Under the pieces are notes generated by a model, which saw nothing but the letters and a program-made list of their open reading frames with translations, made no database searches and was not told the origin of the DNA. From Candidatus Gastranaerophilales bacterium (GTDB taxonomy: Bacteria > Cyanobacteriota > Vampirovibrionia > Gastranaerophilales > Gastranaerophilaceae): a DNA stretch of 64,000 nucleotides. Location of the stretch: assembly GCA_944324905.1 (NCBI GenBank), contig CALUYB010000006.1:42486-106485 (forward strand), in the 5' to 3' direction. Shown piece by piece: positions 19,477-27,856 of this stretch (position 1 is its first letter; each line of letters opens with the position of its first letter). Position numbers and translations under genes: made by a program.

Positions 19477-20493
19477 ATGAACACCCTTGTGAAATTATCG
19501 TTAGAAGAATTAGAACAATTTGTAGAAAATCTAGGTGAGAAAAAATTTCGCGCAAAGCAACTTTTTTCATGGATTTATTCAAAATCTGCGTCAAATTTTG
19601 ATTTAATGAGCGATATTAATAAAGATTTTAGAGAAAAGTTAAAAAATTGTGCTGTGATTTTGGATACTAAAATAAAAAAGAAGCAAGTTTCATCAGATGG
19701 CACAATAAAATATTTAATTGAATTTCACGATGGTAACTGTGCCGAGTGCGTGCTTATGAGATTTGATAATCGTTCTAATTTAAGCGCCTGCGTTAGTTCG
19801 CAAGTCGGTTGTTATATGGGTTGTGATTTTTGTGCGACAGCAAAGAGGGGATTTATTAGAAATCTTGAGCCTTATGAGATTTTAAGTCAAATACTAACTA
19901 TTCAGCAAGATACGGGTCTGAAAATCACAAATGTTGTTTTTATGGGTCAGGGAGAGCCTTTGAATAATTATGATAATGTTTACGAGGCAATTGAGCGAAT
20001 AAATAAATATTTAAATATTGGCATTAGGCGCATAACTGTTTCTACATGTGGTGTTGCATCTAAAATAAAGCAAATGTGTGAAATGGAGCTTGTGCCAACA
20101 CTTGCAATATCTCTGCATTGTGCTGATAGTGAAACAAGGGCAAGAATTATGCCTGTTGAGAAAAAATATAACCTTGACGAGCTTAAAAAATCCCTTATTT
20201 TTTACTGTGATAAAACAGGCAAGAGAGTAACACTTGAATATGTTCTAATCGGCGGCTTGACTGATACGAAAGAAATGGCGCAAAAGCTTTGTGATTATAT
20301 TAAGGATTTAAAGTGTAATATAAATTTAATCCCTTATAATCCAATAGGACTTGATAAATATAAAAAGCCGGTAAAAAAAGACATAATGATTTTTAAGTAT
20401 TTGCTTGAGTCGCAAGGGAAAAAAGTTACAATAAGGCTTGAGCGCGGTGCTGATATTGATGCTGCTTGCGGTCAATTGGCCGGAAAAATTTAA
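19477..20493 (+). CDS. rlmN: Dual-specificity 23S rRNA/tRNA A-methyltransferase (radical SAM)
   Basis: 338 residues. The radical-SAM cluster is C112-x3-C116-x2-C119 (GCYMGCDFCATAKRGF); the later Cys in the C-terminal part (AACGQL) matches the methyl-carrying residue of RlmN. It makes m2A2503 in 23S rRNA and m2A37 in some tRNAs. There is no ribosome binding site: TAGAAT (19465-19470) ends 6 nt before the ATG, so the mRNA is probably leaderless. Divergent from the HD-GYP operon. Confidence 0.95.
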   Translation: MNTLVKLSLEELEQFVENLGEKKFRAKQLFSWIYSKSASNFDLMSDINKDFREKLKNCAVILDTKIKKKQVSSDGTIKYLIEFHDGNCAECVLMRFDNRSNLSACVSSQVGCYMGCDFCATAKRGFIRNLEPYEILSQILTIQQDTGLKITNVVFMGQGEPLNNYDNVYEAIERINKYLNIGIRRITVSTCGVASKIKQMCEMELVPTLAISLHCADSETRARIMPVEKKYNLDELKKSLIFYCDKTGKRVTLEYVLIGGLTDTKEMAQKLCDYIKDLKCNINLIPYNPIGLDKYKKPVKKDIMIFKYLLESQGKKVTIRLERGADIDAACGQLAGKI

Positions 20494-20517
20494 AATGCAC
20501 CCAATATGGGTGCATTT
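20493..20517. terminator. Bidirectional intrinsic terminator
   Basis: Perfect 10-bp stem AAATGCACCC / GGGTGCATTT with loop AATAT, between convergent rlmN and fliD; T-rich tract on the minus side. Confidence 0.8.
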
Positions 20518-20543
20518 AGTGCTTTTATGTGGGATGAGGTTGT

Positions 20544-22292
20544 TTAGCTTATAAATGAAGAATATTGTTGTTGTAGTTTTGAAATCATCTCATCCATATA
20601 CTGAAATTTCTTTGTAAGTTGCGTTTCATAAGATTCAAGACTTGCATATGCTCTTGTAATCCTGTCTTCTTGTGTTGAAATTAACCTTGAAACAGATTCG
20701 CTTTTTATTGCAAACATACCATTTGTGGGATCAAGCGTATTTTCAACTTTAGCAAGCATTTGATCAAATATACCTGTTTTATCGCCTGAGTATCCGCCCG
20801 AGATAAGGTTTTTAACAGAATTAGAGTCTTTTGCCCAGGCTTTATCAAACGCTTCTTCATCAAATACAAGAGTTGTTGCAGAATTAGAAACATCAAGTCC
20901 TGCATCGCCTGTTGAGATACCTATTTGAGCCAGCATACCAAAAGAACCGTTGTCACTTACAATTGAACCTACTATATTTCTCAGTTCGGTCTGTATGCTT
21001 CTCATATTGATATCCATTTTTAGATATCCGTCTTGAGCTGTAGCAGTGTCGATTTGTTCGGTTATTTTGTTGTAGGCATCAATGAATTCTTTTATTGCGC
21101 TTTTAACTTCTGTTAAGTCACTTTTAGCATTAAGCGTTACTTCAGTTGTGTTATCTTCGTCGCTGCCATCTGTTACTTTAAGTGCATTAATTGTAAGGCC
21201 GTTTATACCTGTTGATTCACTGGTTACAGTGTTTGAAGAAGAAACAATTTTGTTTCCGTTAACAGTTAAAATAGCATTTTGCCCAAGGGTTTGAGAGCCA
21301 TCTGCAAGTGCGCCATCTTTTGTTAGGCCAAAAACATCAAAGAAATTTGTACCTTCTGCTTCAAGGCTAATATTAAATTCTCCACTTTCTTTTGATGTGA
21401 ATACGAGTTTATTTGTAAGTGTGTCGTATTTTGCACTGACTTTAGCGTCTTCTGTTGTGTTGATTTTGTTTATTAAATCTTGAAGTGATGTATTTTCGTT
21501 TATTTCAAATTCTACGCCGTTAATTTTAATTGTGCCGGAAGTAACGGTTTCACTAAGTCCGCTTTCTTCGCTTGACATAGCTTTATTGGTCAGAATAGAA
21601 GTTTGAACATAAGCACTTTTAACGCTTGTGCCTGTTGAATCGGTGAGTTTCATTATACTTGCAAAGTTTGAAGTATCTGAAAAACTTCCGACTGAGATTT
21701 TTTCACCACCGGTTGAAGCAATTTCAAAAGTACCGTCAGAATTGATTTTTGCTTCAACTTTTCCACCGGCTGCATCATTTATTTTGTTTACAATGTCGCC
21801 CATGGTGTCTTTTGTTTTGTCTATTTCAATCTCGTATCTTTTATTGTCTACATAGAAAGAAAAAGTTCCGTCTTTTGACTGGTTGTTGCCAACTTGAGAA
21901 TAAAGTGTATCTTCAGTTATTAATTTTCCGGGATTTGAAACACTTTGTGCTACAGTGTTTGTGGCAAGTTGTTCTACAGATATTTTAATATCACCTGTTG
22001 CAAGTCCGCTTGTACTTGTTGCTGTTACATATTTATCCGCACTTGAGGTAATGGTCGTGTTACCCCAAATGTCATTATCAGTACCTGTTATAATGCTTGT
22101 AAAGTTTTTAAGAGCGCTTTGCAAGTTTGTAAAAGATGTTTTTATAGTACTAAGTGCGCTACTTTGGTTTTCAAGTTCAGTCTTTTTTGTTTCAAGCGGA
22201 GTTACTGATGTAGCCTGCTTTGCAGCTACAAGCTGTTCAACCCAAGATGAAAAATCTAAACCGGAGCCTAACCCGCTAAATTGTATACTCAT
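20544..22292 (-). CDS. fliD: Flagellar filament cap protein (hook-associated protein 2)
   Basis: 582 residues. The N-terminus IQFSGLGSGLDFSSWVEQL and the C-terminal coiled coil (QEDRITRAYASLESYETQL, then QQQYSSFIS) are the conserved ends of FliD. The variable middle is Thr/Ser-rich and forms the cap plate. FliD oligomers sit on the filament tip and help flagellin fold. Last gene of the flagellar group, 114 nt after the CDF gene and with its own likely promoter. AAGGA precedes the ATG. Confidence 0.93.
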   Translation of the reverse strand: MSIQFSGLGSGLDFSSWVEQLVAAKQATSVTPLETKKTELENQSSALSTIKTSFTNLQSALKNFTSIITGTDNDIWGNTTITSSADKYVTATSTSGLATGDIKISVEQLATNTVAQSVSNPGKLITEDTLYSQVGNNQSKDGTFSFYVDNKRYEIEIDKTKDTMGDIVNKINDAAGGKVEAKINSDGTFEIASTGGEKISVGSFSDTSNFASIMKLTDSTGTSVKSAYVQTSILTNKAMSSEESGLSETVTSGTIKINGVEFEINENTSLQDLINKINTTEDAKVSAKYDTLTNKLVFTSKESGEFNISLEAEGTNFFDVFGLTKDGALADGSQTLGQNAILTVNGNKIVSSSNTVTSESTGINGLTINALKVTDGSDEDNTTEVTLNAKSDLTEVKSAIKEFIDAYNKITEQIDTATAQDGYLKMDINMRSIQTELRNIVGSIVSDNGSFGMLAQIGISTGDAGLDVSNSATTLVFDEEAFDKAWAKDSNSVKNLISGGYSGDKTGIFDQMLAKVENTLDPTNGMFAIKSESVSRLISTQEDRITRAYASLESYETQLTKKFQYMDEMISKLQQQYSSFIS

Positions 22293-22343
22293 AATTTTGA
22301 TTCCTTATCGATAAAAAATTTAATAAATCCTTTTATATATTTT

Positions 22344-22371
22344 AGTATATTCCACGATGGCAAAATGTTAA
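22344..22371 (-). promoter_or_regulatory. Likely vegetative promoter of fliD
   Basis: Read on the minus strand: TTAACA (22371-22366), 16-nt spacer, TATACT (22349-22344). I found no sigma-28-type box (TAAA...GCCGATAA) in this gap. Confidence 0.5.
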
Positions 22372-22406
22372 TCATATAAAAATTGTAAATGTAATTATTT
22401 GTTACA

Positions 22407-23300
22407 TTAAGAGCATATGCAATATGGTTCTGCATGTATTATTATATCACAGTTTTTCAGCTTTTCTCTTATTTTTGTTTCAATTTTGTCACAAATGTTA
22501 TGAGCTTCTATAAGAGTCATCCCGGAAGGCAAAAGTATTGTCATTTGAATAAGTCTTTTTGAGCCTGATTTTGATGTCCTTATTTGCTTTGTTCCAACAA
22601 CTCCATGTGCTTCAAAGTTTTTTATAACCTCATCTATTGCGTTTTTATCTTCCTTTGGGAGCGACCCGTCTAAAAGGTTGTTTGAGCTTTGTTTTGTGAG
22701 TTTTATGCCTGTTCTAAATATTATTGTCGCAACAAATATAGCAATAATAGGGTCTAATATGCTCAACCCTGTAATTTTTACTGCAAACAACCCAGCAATA
22801 ATTCCTAAAGATGAATATATATCTGCCCTTAGGTGCTCAGCGTCTGTTTTAAGAGCAATTGAGTCTGTTTTTATGGCAACTTTGTGTAAATAAGAACTTA
22901 CAACCCAGTTTACAATAACCGATAAAAGCATTATAGAAATACCTATTGTCGTGTGTATTTCGTAATCCCCGCCTTTTACTATAATTTTTTCGCAAGCTAC
23001 AAAAAGTATGTAAAGTGCTGTTAAAATAATTAAAATTGCTTCAATAAAGCCTGCTAAATCTTCGTATTTTCCATGTCCAAATGGGTGGTCTTCATCTGCT
23101 GGTTTAGACGACTTTGAAACAGAAAAATAAGCAAGGCAAGATGCGCTTAAATCTGCAAAAGAGTGCAGTGCTTCAGATAATACGCTTATACTGCCCGAGA
23201 GTATGCCTGCTGCAACTTTAATTAAAATCAATATGAGGTTTGAAAAAATTGAAATTGCTGCCGATGTTTTCTTTTCCTTTGCTAATGTTTGATTTGTCAT
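22407..23300 (-). CDS. Cation diffusion facilitator (CDF) metal efflux transporter
   Basis: 297 residues, six membrane helices and a cytoplasmic C-terminal domain, as in YiiP/FieF. Metal-site motifs: ALHSFADL in helix 2, HPFGHGKYED in the loop, DAEHLRADIYSS in helix 5. It exports divalent metal (zinc, iron, manganese or cobalt) against protons; the site reads HxxxD in helix 5, which does not settle the metal. Its ATG overlaps the stop of the FliT-like gene by 1 nt (TAATG), so it is translated as part of the flagellar operon. Confidence 0.9.
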   Translation of the reverse strand: MTNQTLAKEKKTSAAISIFSNLILILIKVAAGILSGSISVLSEALHSFADLSASCLAYFSVSKSSKPADEDHPFGHGKYEDLAGFIEAILIILTALYILFVACEKIIVKGGDYEIHTTIGISIMLLSVIVNWVVSSYLHKVAIKTDSIALKTDAEHLRADIYSSLGIIAGLFAVKITGLSILDPIIAIFVATIIFRTGIKLTKQSSNNLLDGSLPKEDKNAIDEVIKNFEAHGVVGTKQIRTSKSGSKRLIQMTILLPSGMTLIEAHNICDKIETKIREKLKNCDIIIHAEPYCICS

Positions 23301-23671
23301 TATTCTTTTATGTCTATTGACGAGTATGTTTCGGGCATTTGCGCCATATATGCCCTTGTTAGTTTTTTGCTTTTTGAAATTTTTTGCAATTCTTTTTTTA
23401 AATCTTCCCTTCTTTGTTCAAGAAGTTCAATATTTATTTTCTCAAATTCTTCAATTTTTTTTCTAAATTCGAGTCTTTGTTTTTCTTCTTCCTTGTTTGT
23501 TTGAACTGTTTTTTCAAATCTTTTAATACTTTTTAGAACTTCGCCTTTGTTCCTTAGAACATCGTCAAGTTCTTCTATTTTTCCGTTTTCTATAATATCT
23601 TTTACGTTTGCGCACATTTTATATGCTTTTTCATACAAAAGCATAAGGTGATTAAAATTTTTATTCGTCAT
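23300..23671 (-). CDS. Probable FliT/FlgN-type flagellar chaperone
   Basis: 123 residues, all helical and strongly charged (KKIEEFEKINIELLEQRRED; LKKELQKISKSKKL), no signal peptide. Sequence alone would only say coiled coil. The call rests on position, directly after fliS and before fliD, where FliT lies in many genomes. FliT binds FliD and keeps it export-competent. I chose the ATG at 23671, which overlaps the fliS end by 11 nt; an in-frame ATG at 23692 would overlap 32 nt, as would the longest frame at 23719 with an unlikely Lys/Thr-only lead. Confidence 0.6.
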   Translation of the reverse strand: MTNKNFNHLMLLYEKAYKMCANVKDIIENGKIEELDDVLRNKGEVLKSIKRFEKTVQTNKEEEKQRLEFRKKIEEFEKINIELLEQRREDLKKELQKISKSKKLTRAYMAQMPETYSSIDIKE

Positions 23672-24128
23672 CGTCTTCGTCTTCTTCGTCATTGTCGTTT
23701 TGTTCGTATTCGTCTTCATCAGAAATATTAACTTTTGAGCATAATTGTGCCCTTTCTTTTTGGGCTATTGCTATTGCTTGTTCCCAGGTTGCCTTTAGTT
23801 CTTTTAGGAATTTCAGAACTTCATCAATAGGGGCAATTTCATGTTTCATGTTAGCTTGCACCAGCCTTGTAATAAAGTATTCATAAAGACTAATAAGATT
23901 TTGTGCAAGTTCAGGGTTTGGTTCTTTGTCAATTGTATTTATAAATTCTTCTATAATTTTTTGCGCACCCATAAGGTTGTTGTGGGATTGCTCCCAGTTT
24001 TTTTCATTTAACGCAATTTTTGCTTTGTTTAAAAACTGAATTGCGCCATCGTATAGCATTATTAAAATTTTTTCATTAGACGCTGTTTCTACTGTTGTTT
24101 TTTGGTACTGTTTAACATATTGGTTCAT
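23661..24128 (-). CDS. fliS: Flagellin export chaperone FliS
   Basis: 155 residues. The conserved start MNQYVKQYQKTTVETAS, followed by KILIMLYDGAIQFLNKA, and the four-helix layout with a late helix LYEYFITRLVQANMK identify FliS, which binds the flagellin C-terminus and prevents early polymerisation. I chose the ATG at 24128 because the family begins there and AAGGAT stands upstream. The last 20 residues are an extra, almost purely acidic tail (NDNDEEDEDDDE) beyond the normal FliS fold; its DNA also carries the start of the next gene. Confidence 0.92.
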   Translation of the reverse strand: MNQYVKQYQKTTVETASNEKILIMLYDGAIQFLNKAKIALNEKNWEQSHNNLMGAQKIIEEFINTIDKEPNPELAQNLISLYEYFITRLVQANMKHEIAPIDEVLKFLKELKATWEQAIAIAQKERAQLCSKVNISDEDEYEQNDNDEEDEDDDE

Positions 24129-24132
24129 ATGC

Positions 24133-24558
24133 TTATATCCTTTTATTGACAAGTATTCCGCTGGGATTTTTAAGGCTATCCACAAGAATTGACAATTGGT
24201 TTGGTGTAATTTCTTGTACAACAACACCTTGCTGTTTATTGTAAATTACCAAAGAATTTGTGTTTTCATCTGGTTTAATTTCATATATATCCTTATTTGT
24301 AAGGTCTATTTTTTCATACTCTATATTTTGTGTTTCTTCTTCAAGGTTTTCCTCCTCATCGTTTGATGAGCTTTCGCCGCCGAAAAAAGAGGTGTTTTCT
24401 TTATCATCAGTATCTATTGCACTTTTTTTATCAAGTGAATTTACACTTCTTGAGCCTTCACCCATTCTTGCTTTAAAGTCAGCATTGATGGCATTTTCTT
24501 TGGAGGTGTTATCCGGTGTTATTCTTAATTGGTTAACAGATATTCCATCTAGTCCCAT
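24133..24558 (-). CDS. FlaG-like flagellar protein
   Basis: 141 residues. The first 75 residues are disordered and polar. The last 50 (SLVIYNKQQGVVVQEITPNQ, then LSILVDSLKN) fit the FlaG pattern of a short beta hairpin ending in E-I-P-x-E and a helix. FlaG proteins influence filament length in some bacteria. It is the first gene of the flagellar operon, 4 nt before fliS. AAAGG lies 6 nt before the ATG. Residues 56-61 read TSFFGG, resembling the F-x-G motif of two large unknown proteins in this window. Confidence 0.65.
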   Translation of the reverse strand: MGLDGISVNQLRITPDNTSKENAINADFKARMGEGSRSVNSLDKKSAIDTDDKENTSFFGGESSSNDEEENLEEETQNIEYEKIDLTNKDIYEIKPDENTNSLVIYNKQQGVVVQEITPNQLSILVDSLKNPSGILVNKRI

Positions 24559-24669
24559 ATTCTACCTTTATATTTATAGATATATTTTATATTATCTCAT
24601 ATTATTTCAATAAATTAAATGGTGTATTTTAATTATTTTTATTATAAACTATAATCAATAGGGTAATTA

Positions 24670-25431
24670 GTGGGGTTAATTGTGGAAATTCAAAAAAATT
24701 CAGAACTGTTCTTGAACAATATATACGCTCTGCCTATGTGGGTAAGACAGGTTGTTTACCTTAAAACCGAGCAAAGGTTATCTGAAGAATTGGATGACTT
24801 TTTAGAATTGTTAAGCCCAAAAGAACCCTTGCAATTTTTAGTTCCTGAATTAACTTTCAAAGGTAAGCGCGAACTTGAAGAAAGATCGCATAATTTTAGT
24901 GAGCAGTTTTATGTGTTTTTAGAAAATTGTAAAGATGGTTTTGATATTTTTGAAATTACTCTCAGAAATTTTTGGACGTTATCTGAAACAGCTGCAATTT
25001 TCGTACGTGCTATAGAAAAGGAATATATTGAAATTCCTGATTGCGAAAGTAATTATGTAATTATTCAGTTTTTAGCAAATAAGATTAGAACAGGCGAGCT
25101 TTTAAAAAGACTCGGTAAAATTGATGTTATACAACTTGAAAATGCAATCAGAGAACAAAAAAGACGTGCCGAAGCAGGGAATAATATGAGAATAGCTGAT
25201 GTTATGATTGACCTTGGCTATATAACCGAACAAGATGTAAAAATTATACTTTTATTTAAAGAAGAATCTAAAAAGCGTTTTATTATGGGACTTGGTCTTG
25301 CGTCGTTAAAAATGGATAATCAAGCTACAGTTTCACAGGTTTATCAGAATATGCAAAGAGAACTAAAACGCTTGGAACATGAGAACAGAATTTTAAAAGC
25401 AAGGTTGAGAAAACTTTTAAATATTCAGTAA
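24670..25431 (+). CDS. Unknown protein with MshEN/GspE-N-like domain (253 aa)
   Basis: The segment around residues 155-215 (LLKRLGKIDVIQLENAIREQ, then RIADVMIDLGYITEQDVKII) fits the helical MshEN/GspE N-terminal repeat that in type II secretion and type IV pilus ATPases binds c-di-GMP or neighbouring subunits. No ATPase follows. The C-terminus is a Leu-rich coiled coil. The start is GTG at 24670, or GTG at 24682; TATAAT at 24650-24655 places the transcript start near either, and neither has a clear ribosome binding site. Two nt separate it from the asparaginase gene. Confidence 0.6.
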   Translation: MGLIVEIQKNSELFLNNIYALPMWVRQVVYLKTEQRLSEELDDFLELLSPKEPLQFLVPELTFKGKRELEERSHNFSEQFYVFLENCKDGFDIFEITLRNFWTLSETAAIFVRAIEKEYIEIPDCESNYVIIQFLANKIRTGELLKRLGKIDVIQLENAIREQKRRAEAGNNMRIADVMIDLGYITEQDVKIILLFKEESKKRFIMGLGLASLKMDNQATVSQVYQNMQRELKRLEHENRILKARLRKLLNIQ

Positions 25432-25433
25432 GT

Positions 25434-26366
25434 ATGATTGATATTAATCCTGCAAAACTTCTATGTTCTAAAAGAGGCGACGTTGTTGATGAAGAATATT
25501 TTGGCTTTGTTTTTCTGTTTGAAAATTCTTCATTAATTAAAAAATACGGTGACGATAATTGTGCATTATTTTATTTGCGCTCACTCTCTAAACCTGTACA
25601 GGCAAGCTTAATTCAAGATTTTAATGCTGTTGAGAAACTCAACTTAACACAGGAAGAAGTTGCAATTTGTTGCGGCTCTCATAGCGGTACAAATAAACAT
25701 GTTTCTTTAGTGGATTCAATTTTAAATAAAGCGGGTCTGGATGAATGTCAACTATTGTGTCCGCCTGCCACCCCTCTTGATACAAAAGATTTTGACGGAA
25801 ATAAAAAACCCATATGTCACAATTGTAGTGCAAAACATGCGCTAATGCTTGCATTAAGCAAACTAAACGGGTGGAATTTAAGTAATTATACAGATGTTAA
25901 TCATCCTTTGCAAAAATTGATTTACAAAAGGCATATTGAATTGAGTGGTGCTTTAAAAGCCGAAATTTCATACGACGGCTGCGGAACACCCGTTTTTGCG
26001 CTTAAGGTTAATGAAATTGCCCGTATGTTTTTTAATTTATTTGCAAACTATCCTTTTATTTTAAATGCAATGGTCAATAATCCTTATATTATAGGTGGTT
26101 TTGACAGGCTTGATAGTGAAATAATCCAACTGGGCGAAAAAAATCTTGTGGCAAAAGTTGGCGCAGGTGGATTTTTGCTTGTTTATAATATAAAAGAGGA
26201 TAAAATTTTAATCGTTAAAATGTCACAGAATAATAATTTGCCAAGGAGAATAGTCGCGCTTAATGTACTTTATAAGCTGGGCTGGATTAAGCAAAACCCT
26301 GCACCAGCGCACTTTTGTAATGACTTAGGGCAAATAGTCGGAGATTATGTTTGTTTTGTAATATAG
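25434..26366 (+). CDS. Asparaginase (Rhizobium etli AnsA-like family)
   Basis: 310 residues of the asparaginase II family related to the Rhizobium etli inducible enzyme, not to the bacterial type I/II amidohydrolases. Conserved blocks seen are LRSLSKPVQASLI, ICCGSHSGTNKH, then NCSAKHALMLAL and SYDGCGTPVFAL, containing the Ser, Lys and Cys residues of the active site in this family. It hydrolyses asparagine to aspartate and ammonia. It directly follows the MshEN-like gene and is likely cotranscribed. Aspartate also feeds PanD, encoded elsewhere in the window. Confidence 0.85.
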   Translation: MIDINPAKLLCSKRGDVVDEEYFGFVFLFENSSLIKKYGDDNCALFYLRSLSKPVQASLIQDFNAVEKLNLTQEEVAICCGSHSGTNKHVSLVDSILNKAGLDECQLLCPPATPLDTKDFDGNKKPICHNCSAKHALMLALSKLNGWNLSNYTDVNHPLQKLIYKRHIELSGALKAEISYDGCGTPVFALKVNEIARMFFNLFANYPFILNAMVNNPYIIGGFDRLDSEIIQLGEKNLVAKVGAGGFLLVYNIKEDKILIVKMSQNNNLPRRIVALNVLYKLGWIKQNPAPAHFCNDLGQIVGDYVCFVI

Positions 26367-26403
26367 TGTAGATTTTTTTTTCCATACGTGTTAAAATCGC
26401 TGC

Positions 26404-26868
26404 ATGCAGATGGAAAATGTTAAAACTTTAAATAAAGATAATTTAAGGCAGAAAGTTAGAAAAAACCAGAAAAAAAAGACGACCAGAGTGCGTTTTTATC
26501 ATTCTTTTTTAACTATTGTTTTAATTTTGTGCGTTTTTCAAATTAGCTACAGCGCACTTTTGAATATTACAAAAATCGCTATATATCAAGGTAAAATAAT
26601 TAAATCTCGCGAGCTGCTCTCAGAGGCTCAAAAAAGAAACAAAAGCCTTAAAAAAGAGGTTGAAAATTTTAATTCTATGGAAAAGGTTGAATCTATTGCA
26701 AGGAATAACTTGAAAATGGCTGCTAAGAATGAGGTTTTGGTTATAATTAATGAGCCTGAACAAGTTAAACACAAGCCAAAAACGCCCAAAGAAAAAATCG
26801 TTTATTACTTTGAGCAGAATGTGGCAAGTAAATTTAATTTGAACGAAAATAATCCGTTCCCAATTTAA
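26404..26868 (+). CDS. FtsB/DivIC/FtsL-like division protein
   Basis: 154 residues with the bitopic layout of septum formation initiators: a basic cytoplasmic N-terminus (about 1-32), one membrane helix (35-57), then a periplasmic coiled coil (EAQKRNKSLKKEVENFNSM) and ESIARNNLKMAAKNEVLVII, the usual ending 'ARe.LgM...gE.'. Such proteins link FtsQ, FtsL and FtsW/I. The first ATG is 6 nt after TAAAAT (26392-26397) with no ribosome binding site; a second ATG lies two codons later. Confidence 0.75.
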   Translation: MQMENVKTLNKDNLRQKVRKNQKKKTTRVRFYHSFLTIVLILCVFQISYSALLNITKIAIYQGKIIKSRELLSEAQKRNKSLKKEVENFNSMEKVESIARNNLKMAAKNEVLVIINEPEQVKHKPKTPKEKIVYYFEQNVASKFNLNENNPFPI

Positions 26869-27024
26869 CTATTTAATAAGCATTATATTGGGTGCAAAAC
26901 CAAGTTGCGAGTTTAGAGTGTTTATTGCAGCACTTGCAAGTCTGCGACGTTTTTTTGCCCCTTTTAACATAAGCTCAACACACTCAAGAGAATTGCTCAT
27001 TGGTTTTCGCACTTTTTTAAGCAT
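26869..27024 (-). CDS. Small basic protein (51 codons), unknown
   Basis: Begins MLKKVRKPMSNSLECVELML, continues with the basic run KGAKKRRRLA and ends NIMLIK. Its stop abuts the FtsB-like gene's stop exactly, the way convergent genes are packed throughout this window. AAGGA lies 10 nt before the ATG. It fills an otherwise empty gap. No family recognised; the basic middle could bind nucleic acid. The remaining 80 bp up to 27104 hold nothing I can identify. Confidence 0.5.
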   Translation of the reverse strand: MLKKVRKPMSNSLECVELMLKGAKKRRRLASAAINTLNSQLGFAPNIMLIK

Positions 27025-27104
27025 AAAATAATTGTCCTTATCCTATGCTTAAAATATCGACAAAAAGGCTGTTTTCTTTAGTTTTTGTTACAAAGGTTTA
27101 CAAA

Positions 27105-27356
27105 TTAAAATTTAATTTCGCCCTTATTGTAAGCTTCCATTAAATCTGTATATCCGCCAATTCTTTTGCCGTCAATTATTATTTGCGGAACTGTAACATC
27201 GCCTTTTATATTATACATTTCGCCAAGTTTTTTGCGCCATGTGTCTTCATTGTCATCAATTCTTGTGCGCTTGTAATTTACTTTGTGTTCATCTAAAAAA
27301 GCAATTGCCTTTTTGCAAAATGGGCAATAATCAACAGTGTAAATTTCTACATTCAT
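27105..27356 (-). CDS. grxC: Glutaredoxin
   Basis: 83 residues, one thioredoxin-fold domain: EIYTVDYCPFCKKA with the dithiol site C11-x2-C14, TVPQIIIDGKRIGGYTDL with the cis-proline and the glutathione-binding GGY region. It reduces disulfides with glutathione or an equivalent thiol. The ATG overlaps the upstream TPR gene stop by 4 nt. Confidence 0.93.
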   Translation of the reverse strand: MNVEIYTVDYCPFCKKAIAFLDEHKVNYKRTRIDDNEDTWRKKLGEMYNIKGDVTVPQIIIDGKRIGGYTDLMEAYNKGEIKF

Positions 27357-27814
27357 TTTTCTATCCTTTTTAAAACTTTCTCTACGCTCTCTTTTTCATC
27401 TTCAGCTATGTCAAGTTTTAAATAGTCGCTAAAATATTCAATTGCGCTTTCTATGTCATTTCTTGCCATAAAAAGCATACCTAATTTTTTGTAGGCAAAG
27501 GGAAATTTCTCATTAATTGTAATTGCCTTTAAATACGCCCCAATTGCTTTATCTAATTGGTCGTTGCACTCGTAAGCTTCGCCTAAGTTATAGTATATTA
27601 TTGCACTTTGGTGATGTTTTATAAGTTCTTCATAATTTGCAACCGCGCTTGAATAATCGCCAAGTTCAAATTGCAATCTTGCGTATTCATAAAAAAGCTC
27701 CCAGTTGTCAGGTTCTTTTTCTTGCGCAATTTCCAGCGCTTCAAAAGCATCGTCATATCTGCAATCGTTTATAAGTTCTCTTATGTAATCTATTCTTGAA
27801 AGTTCGTTTTTCAT
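27353..27814 (-). CDS. Tetratricopeptide repeat protein (153 aa)
   Basis: Four TPR units span almost the whole chain (WELFYEYARLQFELGDYSSA, AIIYYNLGEAYECNDQLDKA, FAYKKLGMLFMARNDIESA). Soluble. First gene of a two-gene unit with glutaredoxin, overlapping it by 4 nt. TATAAT stands 8 nt before the ATG without a ribosome binding site, so the leader would be nearly absent. Divergent from yebC. Confidence 0.85.
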   Translation of the reverse strand: MKNELSRIDYIRELINDCRYDDAFEALEIAQEKEPDNWELFYEYARLQFELGDYSSAVANYEELIKHHQSAIIYYNLGEAYECNDQLDKAIGAYLKAITINEKFPFAYKKLGMLFMARNDIESAIEYFSDYLKLDIAEDEKESVEKVLKRIEK

Positions 27815-27856
27815 ATGGTTTAATTATATAGCAAATACAAAAAATAAGGAAATAGT

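Noticed and set aside
20705..20905. Extra minus-strand frames inside fliD and many similar overlapping frames elsewhere
   Set aside because: They are shadows of strongly coding frames, with no signals of their own.
24129..24227. 33-residue N-terminal extension of FliS
   Set aside because: It lies inside the FlaG-like gene, and FliS homologues start at the second Met, which has its own ribosome binding site.
20544..24600. Sigma-28 promoters in the flagellar operon
   Set aside because: Searching both gaps by eye gave no TAAA/GCCGATAA-like pair; the best fit before fliD is a vegetative-type promoter.
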